The notes under the pieces are model-generated. The model did no database searches. It was not told where the DNA came from and saw only the letters and a program-made list of their open reading frames with translations. A stretch of DNA of 64,000 nt, from positions 5,533,001 through 5,597,000 of the forward strand of contig NC_059552.1 of NCBI RefSeq assembly GCF_905220415.1. Reading direction: 5' to 3'. This document shows, one piece after another, positions 25,271-37,223 of this stretch. This stretch comes from Colias croceus. Its lineage: Eukaryota; Arthropoda; Insecta; Lepidoptera; Pieridae. The position numbers and the translations under genes were made by a program. The first letter of the stretch is position 1, and every line of letters starts with the position of its first letter.

Positions 25271-25500
25271 GAGCAGCGGGCGGACCGCCGCGGGCCGCGC
25301 CGCTTCAGCCGACCTCGCTCCCTCGGGGAGACACGGGACCGACGAGAGACGCCGACGCACCGTGAACCGGACCGACGCCCGCCCGGCGCCGGGTGACAGA
25401 CGCTCCCCGGGCCCGAGGGCGCGCGGCGAGGGGCCTGCCTCGCCCCGGTCGCGCCGGCGGCGGGATCGCGAGCAGCTCCCCGCCCGAACATCTCGAGAGT
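24890..25500. other. Abrupt GC-rich block at the UPF1 3' end
   Basis: From about 24890 the sequence switches from roughly balanced coding DNA to almost continuous G/C with dense CpG. The block covers the SQ-rich tail and the first ~230 bp of 3' UTR, then returns to AT-rich DNA after about 25510. Open frames on other frames and on the minus strand here are by-products of the composition. Confidence 0.8.
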
Positions 25501-26430
25501 GTAGTGCACCTTACGACACGGGCTAGGTTTACATTTCATCGTTACGGGGATAGTATATTGAATGTTCGACCTCCATTCATTTGTTATATTGAGCGTTTCG
25601 ATATCAGTGGTCGTAAATAGTCATGCGAATTAAGTCGATGTGACGACCATCAAGCACAAACTAAAAATTTATGTTCCCACATTATTCTAATAATCTCTTT
25701 GTACCCTTCGAATCGTACGGGGTACGAGAATCATTAAATCGCCCATTAAAAAGTATGTAGGTTTATTATTTCTATATTATTTTAAAAAAACAAAAAAAAA
25801 TATCAATTAGCCAGTTAGCATTATTCATAAGGGCATTGTAAGTGGTTTATGTTCATTTCGCTATCACTCATATTATTGACATTAACAAATTGTTAAGTCA
25901 GAATCTTCTAGACAATATATCAGCAATAAATACTTCATTGTTTTTCCTTCTACAATTTAACCTATATAAACGTTTCTTTAACACATGCTTACTCCTAAAA
26001 TTTATTCTACCGAATGTTAAGTGAGAGCTTTCATGTGATATGTATTTAATTTTTCGAGACTATTTTAACTTACCTACGCAATGTATCAAATTATCTATTA
26101 ACAATTTCCTGCCCTTAATAGACATTTAGAGAAATAGATATTATACGAAATAGTAATTTTATATAATTCTATAGACGTGTTGATCAAATTCGTTATTGAA
26201 AAATTTAAAGTTAATATTTTTTTTTTGTAGAAAATGAAATTATGAAAACCGTTTGTTCAATGATTTGTGATTTTAATAAAATCGAATGCCTAAAAATAAC
26301 TTTTTAAGTGTAAAACTGTTTAGTATAAAATATATTGACGTTTTTCCTGTTACTTTTATGAAATTTCCTTGTTTTTATAAGAACTTATTTTATATTGTGA
26401 GGGAAAATCAATAAAGGTTCTATCATCAAT
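25271..26430 (+). other. UPF1 3' UTR
   Basis: The sequence after the stop at 25268-25270 is non-coding. It changes from GC-rich to AT-rich near 25510. An AATAAA at 26410-26415, followed by a T-rich stretch, is the likeliest distal polyadenylation signal. Earlier AATAAA matches (for example near 25925) could be used as well. Confidence 0.5.
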
Positions 26431-26632
26431 ATCTTGTTTTATTTATTTTTCAAATCGAACCCGTGGTTCCGATCGGCGCGTTCAACCAACCATACAAACA
26501 AATTCATCAGCTTTATAATATAAGTAGTAATAGAGAGAATGTCTATGATGGTTATGAATGATAGAATTAGTTTGGAATCAATAACCATTTATTACAACGA
26601 TGAATGATCACCGATACATTAGTAATTAAATA

Positions 26633-26826
26633 CTAGTTTTCCGCCTCCGTTTTCAAAGAAAAACGCCGCCTAGTTCCCGTTCCTGTGGGAAATCCGGGAT
26701 AAAAATATTCTGGGTCTTTAACTACCTACATACCAAATTTCATTGTTACACAGGTAATCGGTTGAGTAGTAACAAACCTGCATCCATCCATCCTCACAAC
26801 CTTTCGCATTTTTATTATAAGTAGGG
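26633..26826 (-). mobile_element. Helitron-like element, reversed, degraded
   Basis: It reads CTAG TTTTCCGCCTCCG at the plus-strand left end. The conserved GTTCCCGTTCCTGTGGGAAA and ACCAAATTTCATTGTTACAC blocks follow, then CCTTTCGCATTTTTATTATA. It is the reverse of the copies near 900 and 1100, with a decayed 5' end. Confidence 0.7.
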
Positions 26827-26829
26827 TTT

Positions 26830-28198
26830 CAGCGAAATAAAACTCAAATTATAATATGGATACATTTAATAAAACAATGTTAAAATATGTATAAGTTATA
26901 TAAAGTAAAAGGACAATATAAATAATTATTCTTACAAGTACATGAGTCAAAAGCTTCTTCTTAACAAGCCATTAATGTGTAAGTAGGTATATGGTCAGAA
27001 CATTTAAAAAATCTTAACGTTCACTTCAAAAATATGCTTATTTTGACTTTATAGCAGTATTGCCTCAGGAAAATACAATTCAAACATTATTACTCCCAGT
27101 TTATAGTTTCTATAGTCTATATTATAACTCTGTTCAAATATAACAAGTAAATGGCATATAAATGCTTGGGTGAATACTAGGTCCGTACTTAGTCTGAGCT
27201 CCGAACATCACGACTATAATTAAAAAAGAGTGCACGTTAATCCTTTCAAACTTATAATTTTTATTGATTTTATTCAGATTTTATAAAATATTTTTTTGGT
27301 ACAAAATGACGTATGGTTTCCAAATATTTTATAATTCACTAATATCAGCTTGATCGAATTTCCAATAGAAAACTCTCGTTTAAATAAAATCTATCAATTA
27401 ATATCATATCAACTATCAAATAAACATCATCATCATTAGTAAATTTTATAGTATACAACAGAATAAAGTGATCAAAGCTATAACTGGTTTTATATGATCA
27501 TCTATCAAATTATCAACAAAGGAGTGTATGGGATATCATATCATCTCATCAGCCCATAATACGTTCTATAATACTTTTAATATTAATAAGCAATCTTTTA
27601 AAAAACCAGAGCATTCCAATTAGGACATTTCAAAATAATTTTTTTAAAACTTAAATATCATTAAATAATTGTGCGTTCTTGGTAGACAAAATATAATTAT
27701 GTATGATGCACAATTATTACTATAAGATAATTTTATGCTAGCTAAAGCTGCCTGATAATACTAAGCTAGCGTTTACTTTTTGCACAATAAGTTATGCTTT
27801 TTATTTTAACCAAGATTTGACAATATCAAAATTAAATTCTGCCCCAATAATGATAAAATACCGCTTGAGCAATGAGTAGTCTTCATTGGAAGTTACGGAG
27901 ATTCATACAATATATTTTAAAAAAGAATGTGATAAAGAAATACGCAAACTCTCAATCTTTTTTCTGTAAATTTACAATAAATAATAATATTAGGACGGGC
28001 ATGTCTTTTAACAATCCTTAAAGATACAATTACTGAATTGTAATTGAGTACAATCCAGAATTTCTAAGATCTCATGAAATCACAAATAAAATTAGTCATA
28101 AATTTATCGTAAATAGACAGTATTCGTACAATTTCATTTCACTACAGCATCATAGTATTAATTTATACAGCGGGTTTTTCTGATTACATTTATCACTA
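26830..28198. other. Intergenic DNA between convergent UPF1 and arrestin genes
   Basis: AT-rich DNA with no supported exon. Part of it is probably the 3' UTR of the minus-strand arrestin gene, whose polyadenylation site I cannot place with confidence. Confidence 0.4.
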
Positions 28199-28370
28199 CA
28201 TAGTATAAAACAAAGTCGCTTACCCTGTCCCTTTGTATGCATAAACCTTTGAAAATACGCAACCGATTTTGATGCGGTTTTTTTTATTAGATAGAGTGAT
28301 TCAAGAGGGAGGTATTAGTACCTCTATAATTTATTAGGTTTTAGACAAAGCGGGCGCAGCCGCGGGCGGA
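28199..28370 (+). mobile_element. Helitron-like element (AAACAAAGTCGCT subfamily)
   Basis: Same subfamily as 15687-15897: AGTATAAAACAAAGTCGCTT at the left, the GATGCGGTTTTTTTTATTAG block in the middle, and GCGGGCGCAGCCGCGGGCGG at the right. The terminal CTAG is lost, so the end is slightly decayed. Confidence 0.65.
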
Positions 28371-28684
28371 ATATATAAATGAGACATTTGGGAGATTGTA
28401 TAGTATAACTTCGGAACTAAAAAGACGCAAGAAATACGAAGCAAAAATAATCTATCAAAATATTCGAGGCTAATTAATTAGCACGTTTCCGTTTACACTT
28501 ATTACATAACGATACACAAAGTAAAACCTTATGGTAAAAAAGAAATATTCAGTAACTGTTATAATGCAATAAAATGTAAATATGTTACAATATTCGTCAT
28601 TAAAGCAGTTTCGAAATTCGATACAAATGGATACTGTCTAACTACTATATAATAGCACACATCACAAAAGCTTGTTAAATTATT

Positions 28685-31600
28685 TTATTGTGGTAAAGGC
28701 GGGGGTTGGACAGCCGCGTAAGTAGGATAGTAAGGAGCGAATTTTGCAGGACCATTAATGGCCATGTGCTGACTTTCATCGCGATCCTTAATAGTGCGGC
28801 CGTATGGAGATTCCTGGTACACTGGTTCAGCTGAAATATTAACATTTATATGAGTAAGATTTATCAAGAAAATGTTTCCATTCATGAGTGCACAAGGGGT
28901 CTTATCCTATGTTGTGTATATTGAGAATTATTGATATGTTTATTGAGAATTATATGAGGAAGAAAACGTTTTTAAAATATTGTACCAGTTTTATAGAGAA
29001 CTAGAGGTCCGCCCCGACTTCGCCCGTGGTACATATTTCGCAATAAAAGGTAGCCTATGTCCTTTCTCGGGCATCAAAATATCTACATACCAAATTTCAT
29101 GCAAATTGGTTCAGTAGTTTAGGCGTGATTGAGTAACAGACCGACAGACAGAGTTACTTTCGCATTTATAATATTAGTATGGATATAACAAATGCTGTTT
29201 TTCTGACTCGTACTTATCAAAGAAACTATTATCAGTCAATTTAAGTGTTAATGTACTTATATTTTGTCAGTTTGCTTTTTACTAAGTATAAACATTATCA
29301 AATATAATTAAGATATAAATTGTTATTAAAACAATATAACTTTAATTTGTTTCAAACTGCTATCTGTTTACGAGCGCAGAAAGATAAAATTTAACAGAGA
29401 TATATGTAACTGAATCATTGAGTTAAATTTGCACTAACTGCTGATTGCTGAACGCGTGATTCACCGTGATAACTCAACCGACCTTCAACTTGTTTGTAAA
29501 TATGTATAAGAAATATTTATAGCGATCTTACTTCGAATCTTATTCATAAGAATAAGGTATGTCAAAGATCACAAAAATATAAACTTTTTATTTTGTTGCA
29601 ATATTTTTTTTTTAAGTGTAGGTAACATCATTCAGTAATCAATAGTAAAACAAACGAATATGGTAATTTTTTTTTGTTTCACAGAACAGACTGTAATTTT
29701 ATATAAAAAAATATTCGTCTAACTAATATTATAAGGAGGAAAAATTTGTTAGTTTGTTTGATTTTGATGATATTTGGCACAGACAATCTTTAGACCCTGA
29801 GAAAGAACATAGGTTACTTTTTATTGCAAAATATGTACCACAGGCGAAGCCGGGGCGGACCGCTAGTTTAATTATAAATGTAACCGGGCGGACCCGGGCC
29901 CAGCTGGTAGTATTAAATTAAATAAAGCTTAAAATTGATATACTTACTGAGAGTAGGGTACAGCGACTGGAAAGGTGGCTGAGTTGGTGACGACCCTGGA
30001 ACCACCCATCCTCCTGGAGCTTCGCCACCAGCTGGTGCCTGAATAAATGGACAAAAAAAAATACTTCAAAAGCTCCATATCTTTTATGTATTCATCAAAA
30101 TATCAAATTCCTTGTATAAATAACACTTATTAAATATTATTGCAATAATAACATGTTTCGTTTTCAAGAAAATTCTCTTTCAAAATTATATGACTTTTTT
30201 TGTGCATTCGCTACTTTTCTTTAAATTAAAAAAGTCATCTCATTTTAGTTTCATCTAGGAAAAGCTGACTTATTAAGTAGGTGGAATTAGCTTTCCACAA
30301 CAAACTACATTAAATAAATCACAAGTTTAGAAGTAAATAAAAAACAAATAAAATTAAACTCACAGATGGCTGAGCAGGCTCGCCCGGAGACACAGGTAGA
30401 ACGGCTGGCTGGTTTGCTGCATCAACACTAGGCTGAGAGGGAGCTGATGGAGCCGCTCCCGGCCCGCCCATCAGCGGCACCGTGCCAATCGTTATGTACT
30501 TCTTGTCTTTGAAGTTGAGATGCATTCCCGATACTACACATTCCACCTGCGATTCAAAACGAGAGATAGAAATAGGTTTTAACAATCAAGTAAGAAGGTA
30601 CCTACAACAATGTATTGATAATATGCTTGTATAAACATACAGATATAGATAAGGAGGAGAAAATTAAAAAAAAATAATGAAATATTTCATTTGATTCATG
30701 AGTTTTTCAAACAATATTTTTTAAACTATTTAAATATGTATTCTTATAAGTCTGCTATTTGATTATTATAGCTGAAAGTCCAAAACATTCAAAGTATGTA
30801 ATAATAAGCAAATATAGTGATTAGAATTTTCTTCAACAAATGCCTTCTTTATGCAAAGCTCACTGTTACCTTTAAATCGTAATCCAGATCAATAATACTG
30901 CAATTGACAAGGTTTGAGGGTGGTATTGGGGGTATTTCCATGTTCAAGTTCCAATGCTTAGTGGTTCCAGCTGGAGCAGGTCCTTCTTGTATCGTAAGAA
31001 CAATGTCCTTTGACTTCTTCACAGCAGTTGTTGGTGAAGTTGCTCTGTATGTCACCACCTAAGATACATGATGGTCTTTAACATAATTTGTTGGAGTTAT
31101 GTATTATGACAAAACAGCGCTTTAAATTTTTAACCTATGCTAAAAAGTTTTTTTCTATTAACCAATAATTACTTGATGAATGGATTTATGTGTGCAACTT
31201 TAAAAATTGACTAATTTATTCCTTTACAAAAATATTTATAATCTTACTGTTGCAGATATTAAGATATATCTAACAACATGGATAACCAATATATAAATTG
31301 GAAACACACGCACCTTTCTCAAAAATATCTTGACAAGATGCAATTGAACATTACTCTTGTTTTCTATGTCAATAGTTAAAGGAATGACTTGGCCAGGGCA
31401 ATATCCAGTCACTGGGGCTCGAACATCTACCGATAATGGAGGTGACGCACAGCAGAAACAACAAAATGTTTTTTCCATTTGGAAATGTATTGGTTCCTGA
31501 AACAAATATTTCACTACATCAAATATTTATAATATGTTATGCACATTTCTAAGAAACTACTTAAGACAATTAAGATAATAAATTGCTAAATAAATAAGAC

Positions 31601-32753
31601 ATTCACAAGATAATAGCATTGTTTACTTACTTTATATGAAGGATTGAGGTTTAAATCCAAAGCATTAATGACTGTAAATGCCATTTTAGTCTCTTGATCA
31701 AATTTCCACGGCCTGTCAAGGGTGACTTTAACAGTGTAGCGCACAAAGCCATGCTCACCCTCAAAAGAAGATGGTAATACTGGAGGCAGCGCACAGGTAA
31801 AATTATACACTTGCTTACCAGCAGGAATTTCAATTTCGTTTCCTAAAAGATAATGTTACAATATATTTTATTACAATACATTCATGATATGATTAAAGGC
31901 TATATTCTATCAATACATATTGTAAAATCTCTAATGTCTTTTACTATAAACTCAAAAACCATTGCACACATTAGTTTGAACACAGAAACATATCAATTGT
32001 ATACTCATTCAAAATCTATCTGTGCTCATTGAAAACCCCTATATATAATTTATACTAAAAATAAAATGATATCTCCTTTACAAATAATTTGTAATTGTAT
32101 GCAAGTGTTAAACATAATAGTAGGCATATTAGCATAAATATGTAACGGTATACCAATATGGGTATGGAAATATTAGAAAGTAATTGAAAGAGCCAGTACT
32201 CATACATGTACTAAAAGTAATAATATAATATGTATGTACCTGTACTGCTGCCAAGAAGATAATAGGATATTTGGAAATATTCTTCATTTCCAGTATGAAG
32301 AGTGTCTGTGGATTGAGTTTTTCCTTCTGAGTCTTCTTCTTGTTTACTTTCACTCCATTCTGTGTGTGCCTCTCCTTTGAACTTGACATGAATACCTTTA
32401 CATTGAAAAAAATAAGCTTACATATTGATATATAATATATAATACAAAGTAAACATTATTTAGGTAAAGATGAACATACTAATTTTTCAATACCTATGGG
32501 TAAAGAAAAAGCAAAGTTTATATACATTACTACAAAACATCAAAATAATGTAGCTGATGCAAATAGATTTGCACTGCCTCTTTATAACTATGAGCTATGA
32601 CTCATTTAAGCAAATACATATTTTTTAAATAGACTCACCTCTAACTTTTTTAGGGCTATCAAAAACGTATTCAATTCTCCCATTTACTGTTTGACCGGCA
32701 TAATAAGCATTCCATTGATTATCTAAATAAATTACAGCTTCTTTAATTCCCAT
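28685..32753 (-). CDS. Arrestin domain-containing protein (alpha-arrestin, ARRDC type)
   Basis: Adaptor that links membrane cargo to ubiquitin ligases and endosomal sorting. Eight exons join in frame on the minus strand: 32753-32639, 32395-32240, 31842-31631, 31496-31314, 31058-30870, 30546-30364, 30038-29948, 28830-28685, giving 424 residues. The N-terminal arrestin fold covers about 1-160 (AVIYLDNQWNAYYAGQTVNG..., EEYFQISYYLLGSS). The C-terminal fold covers about 175-310 and carries CCFCCASPPLSVDV, PGQVIPLTIDIENKS and the NCSIIDLDYDLKV strand. The tail is Pro/Ala-rich (PTQPPFQSLYP, PYYPTYAAVQPPPLPQ). I see no PPxY motif, which most ARRDC proteins use to bind NEDD4-type WW domains; the tail has only YPTY- and PPPLP-like sequences. 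Introns 1-7 use GT-AG. Intron 7 holds two Helitron-like insertions. The gene is divergent from the TPR gene. Confidence 0.9.
29001..29183 (-). mobile_element. Helitron-like element in arrestin intron 7
   Basis: On the minus strand it starts TCCATACTAATATTATAAAT and ends CGAAGTCGGGGCGGACCTCTAG. It shares the ACCAATTTGCATGAAATTTG block with the copies at 35472 and 50320. Confidence 0.8.
29718..29866 (+). mobile_element. Helitron-like element in arrestin intron 7
   Basis: It starts TCTAACTAATATTATAAGGA and ends GCGAAGCCGGGGCGGACCGC then TAG, completing CTAG with the preceding C. This GGGGCGGACCGCTAG end defines a subfamily shared with 46919-47087 and 58569-58737. Confidence 0.75.
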
Positions 32754-33875
32754 GTTGTTAAAATTTATATATTTTTTTACGAATACAAAAAATAATAAAA
32801 ACAGAAATGTCGGAAGTTCTCAAACTCAACTAGGTTGAGAACACAGTTGAGAACTAGGTACACCACAGAGCAAGTAATATAGGTACACTGCTGACTAGTG
32901 TCACAGAGTGTCACAGAGCAAGCACAGAGCAAGTAGAGCAAGTAATACTAGTCACAGATTAAGTATTAGTTACTACGTAAGCCGCACTTTTGCGTTTTTA
33001 GGGAGAAAAAAAATAAAAACGAAAATCTGAAAAAAATATATTTCTCGTTATTCGGAGATAGTTTTCCAAAAATAAAAACTGGATAATATGCACCCAAAGA
33101 TGCTTTATAAGTTTATATTTATTTAAAATAAATATCTTAGACAGTTACGATTCCAGAATACATTTCAATATTTTTCATGAAAAATTCACCTAAAGTTTGC
33201 CATTTTTTCAAAAAAAAAGTATAAGAAATTGACACGTGGGTATTCTACTCTTACATTTTAAATACATCCCTTGATCGATAAATACAATAAACAGCACAGG
33301 GAAATTTTTTTGATCTAATGAAACACAGTGGCGTGGTAGGGATAAAAAAAAGATGGCGCGTAACGGAAAAATGTCACGTTTAACGAAAAAATGTTACACT
33401 AAAAAAATCTTACCCCGCGATTATCTGCCTGGCTTTCAAAACACTGTGGATTTAACCATTGCCATGACGTCTTATTATTATCACCACATTATCACAGATA
33501 TGTGTGTGATGTGTTGGGTACGAAATCACTCCACTAAATTTTCACTTGTTATTGGCAAATTTTCTCATATATAAAAAAGTACTCTGTGTGGCAAATAGAA
33601 GAGCCATCTTGCCTCAAAAGAGAGAAAAAAAAATATAAAGGTGACATAGACTGTCCGACTGACATCTATCAAATATCAATGTCAATTGTCACCTATCAGA
33701 TCTTGAATGCGATGTGCAGATTTATTTCTATAATTTATTTATTCATTTCAAATTATCAAGTCAAACATAATTTTTAATTTTTCATACACATTAAATATAC
33801 AAGCATCTTAGATTTATTAAATAAATAGTTTCCATCAATATCACTGATAATTAAAAATATAACTAAGTTTTAACG
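32754..33875. promoter_or_regulatory. Divergent promoter region, arrestin / TPR genes
   Basis: About 1.1 kb separate the two start codons, which point away from each other. Next to the arrestin start, at about 32860-32960, is a small cluster of CACAGAGCAAG-type direct repeats. No TATA box is placed convincingly for either gene. Confidence 0.35.
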
Positions 33876-34974
33876 ATGGATGAATCAAAGAAAGAAAATC
33901 CGCAATTATCCGTAGAAGAACTTAAAATCAAAGGAAACGAGTGTGTCAAAGATGGAAAATATATCGAAGCTGTGCTGCATTATACTCATGCCATAAAAAT
34001 GGAACCAAATAATTATATCTTATATAGCAATAGATCGTTTGCATTTCTAAAATTAGATCAACACTATTTATCACTACAGGATGCAAACGAAACTGTTAAA
34101 TTGCAACCAAATTGGGCAAAGGTACTTGAATATTTACTAGGATTTTGGAATATATTATGATGCTATTTGAAGACATACCAAAAATGTTTTATCGGGTTTA
34201 TTGGAGGAATATATTAAATAAATTTTATTTCATTTAGGGTTATTTTCGGCGAGCAGAAGTAGAAGCTGCCAGTGGTTTATATGATGAAGCTATAATATCT
34301 TATACACGGGCTTTACAACTGGAACCTCATAATCCCAAACTAATGGAGTCTATTAGAGGCATTACTGAATTACAGAAAAAGAAATTAAAAGGTGATTAAT
34401 ATTCTAAATCGAAAATATGAGGTTTTATTATAAATAAATAAATCAATAACAATTTAATAATTTTAGGTAGCCAAAACACAATTTGGATATGTACATGTAT
34501 AGGCTTAATAATAGGAATTCTTGTTGTGATTCTGGATTACACACTAACTGCAAATCCTACATTAACTGTAAGTACTTAATATAAATAAATAAGTGAATAA
34601 TATGATTTAATTAGTACTTGAATGAGCATGACACTTTTTAGAATCCAATAAGTATGGTAGCATTTTCAATTGCCCTGTCGGGTATCGGATTTGCGGTTGG
34701 AAAGACTGCAACACTTATGACTGCGTGGAGTGCAGGAAAGTCGTTACAACCACCTCCTGATTTAAGTAAGTTATTATTTAATTATTCAAAGAAAAATTAT
34801 ACTAAGATAAATTGTATCAGTTACTATGAGTACCTATCTTATATATTTTTACTATAATTTTATGAAACAGTTTCAGATGAAAAGCAAGAAAATGAACAAA
34901 CAATACCTGAAAAAAAGACAAAGTACAGTAAAGCTCAAGCTAGGCAAAGGTATAAGCAAGGCAAACAGCTATAG
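33876..34974 (+). CDS. TPR co-chaperone-like protein with C-terminal membrane hairpin
   Basis: Five exons join in frame (33876-34121, 34238-34391, 34467-34567, 34642-34765, 34871-34974), giving 242 residues. Three TPR units fill residues ~13-130. The two-carboxylate clamp positions that grip the EEVD tails of Hsp70/Hsp90 are present: K and N in IKGNECV, N in YSNRS, K and R in WAKGYFRRA. Two hydrophobic stretches follow, WICTCIGLIIGILVVILDY and MVAFSIALSGIGFAVG, likely membrane segments. The C-terminus is basic and polar (KKTKYSKAQARQRYKQGKQL). The last acceptor is ambiguous between 34870 and 34876; both keep the frame. The role is inferred as a membrane-anchored chaperone receptor on the ER or mitochondrial surface. 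I do not recognise a named orthologue. Confidence 0.8.
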
Positions 34975-35400
34975 TAAAGCTTTATTATAAAAGTAGATAA
35001 TTAGTTACTACCTTCATACTAGGTATAAAACAAGTGTTATGGTGATGGATCATATTTAAATTTTTATCATCTTCATTAAAACATCATCACTCTTGTAAAT
35101 TATTAATGGAATATTTTTCAATAATTACCCTGCATAATGTTTTTTTGTTCATATACATACATTTGTAAAAATATGGATATGATTTAAATGTTAACTCTTT
35201 GTATTAGTTTAAAAAAAATCTGAATATCATAATCTGCAAATACATATTTATATCAAATACACATTGAAAGTTTAAATTGCTGAATGTAGAGTGCAAGAAA
35301 TTGTTAACATACATTCCTATGTTTAATACTATAACCTTATTACATATGTAATTATTGATTATAAAGTGAAATCATGTGATTCTGTAAGATTATGTTAAGT
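34975..35400. other. 3' flank of the TPR gene
   Basis: AT-rich DNA, probably including the 3' UTR. No other exon or RNA gene is visible. Confidence 0.4.
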
Positions 35401-36066
35401 AGGGATGCGTCGATACGCCTTTTCGCCGATACGATACCGATACGCTTACTGTGAATTTAAAAATGAAGGTATCCATACTAATATTATAAATGCGAAAGTA
35501 ACTCTGTCTGTCTGTTACTCAATCACGCCTTAACTACTGAACCAATTTGCATGAAATTTGGTATAGAGATATTTTGATACCCGAGAAAGGACATAGGCTA
35601 CTTTTTACCCCGGGAAATCGGATAGGTTTTATCGCGGAAATCCCACGGGAACAGGAACTATGCGGGTTTTTCTTTGACTGCGCGGGCGAAGCTGCGGGCG
35701 GAAAGCTAGTAATCAATAAATCACAAGTCAGATTTTTCTTTTATAAATATAAAAAGTAGAGACATCGGTTAATAATTAGGCAATTTAAAATTTTTTATAA
35801 TTTAAATTAATATTGATAAGATTTTTGTTTAAAAAACAACATTGTCATTGCGCCAGAAAACGAATAGGTCTGAATCTCTCGATATATTGGGACAACTTAA
35901 CATACTCGCAAGCACGGGGTTTCCCCGAGCATAGTTCATGCCTCGTTTGCAACGGAATAGACGAGAAAACACGCTCGTTTACACTACATTTTTAAATTAA
36001 AAAGTATCGTTATCGGCTAACCCGAAGTATCGCCGATATATCGGTATCGGTATCGGATGCACCCCT
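35401..36066. mobile_element. hAT-like element interrupted by a Helitron
   Basis: The left end reads AGGGATGCGTCGATACGCC. The right end, read inversely, is AGGGGTGCATCCGATACCG. Both are followed inward by CGATAC-type repeats (GCCGATACGATACCGATACG; TATCGGTATCGGTATCGG). This is the layout of hAT ends with subterminal repeats. The interior has no transposase. A Helitron-like copy (35472-35709) is nested within, so the hAT-like insertion is older. I found no unambiguous 8-bp duplication. Confidence 0.6.
35472..35709 (+). mobile_element. Helitron-like element nested in a hAT-like element
   Basis: TCCATACTAATATTATAAAT at the start, and GCGAAGCTGCGGGCGGAAAG then CTAG at the end, inserted between A and T. 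Very similar to the copy at 1122-1339. Confidence 0.85.
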
Positions 36067-37223
36067 TGTAGTACAAGTACACCCTGTATCTTACACTTCA
36101 TACAAATTTTTATTTGACTTTACATTTAAATGTTACTCTAGATTAATATATTGTGATATAGCAATATGCATTTCTGATCTTATTTTCAGTTGAGATGAGA
36201 TCAGATGACTTTGCTCTTTGCTCATGTTTTTGAAAAAAAATTTACAACTTGCAACTGATGACTTTTGAAATTGCGTATTAGGTTTTAATTATATGTAAAT
36301 AGTCCAGTTGAGAAAACTCAGCTATTACTGTGTACATGTCTAATTAATATTTTGAACATATTCCTGTATTTCTACAAATTTCTATATTATACAATATGTA
36401 TCTGGTTAAATTATAAGATAGATTTTATAAACAATTTGGGACATTCTTCAAAGGCGTCTTACTGTTATTTGTTATTTTATTGTTACTCTAATTTTAATTG
36501 TACTTACTGGATAAGAATAAAAGACATTTACTAATATTTTGTTTCAATAAGGAAATATTAAATATAAATAAAACGTTGGATATATGGGGAAATACTTTAT
36601 TGAACCTAGTGTAAAATGTATTTCGAAAATTGCTTTAATACAATATAATATTATTTACTTAAAATTCTTGGTCTTGTACCTTATACTTAACATAAGTCCA
36701 ACACTATATATACGAAAAATAAAAATAATCTGTATAACAATATATATTACAACTTCTACAGATGCGATGGTGACAAATTTACAAAAACTTAAGTAAAAGT
36801 GTTATCAATTTTTAGCAATATTTCCATGCTCCTTACAATTATTTACTATGTGTATTTTGAAAACATTATCCTACTTAATACCTCCTTCTAGAAGGTGTCA
36901 GTAACATTTTGTGTGACTTTTGTTTCATTAAAAAAATATTAACATGTACTTATCCTTACCGTAATAATAACGTAAGTTGTGGCAACATTTATAATATAAT
37001 ATAATATCAAATAATAACATGAATATTACATAGTAATATTATGTGAATTATTATTACTATAATATTGATTAAAATGTTAATGAACTATTATTCTTAAAAT
37101 TGCACCATGTGGACAATATAAGGTAACAAACAAACATAGTACACTATTTATTGTAGAGTCGCACTTTGGTGTTTATATTACTACACATGTTAATATATAT
37201 ATATATATATATATATTATTAAG
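36067..37223. other. Intergenic DNA between convergent TPR and INTS3 genes
   Basis: AT-rich, no supported exon. A (TA)n microsatellite of about 24 bp lies at 37192-37216, just past the INTS3 stop codon. Some of the region must be INTS3 3' UTR on the minus strand. Confidence 0.4.

Noticed and set aside
24745..25539. Long Arg/Ala/Pro-rich open frames over the UPF1 3' end (both strands)
   Set aside because: They lie in a GC-rich block where stops are rare, have low-complexity composition and overlap the well-supported UPF1 exon.
37192..37216. (TA)n run as a functional element
   Set aside because: An ordinary microsatellite next to the INTS3 stop codon; no CRISPR-like or other structured array is present anywhere in the window.
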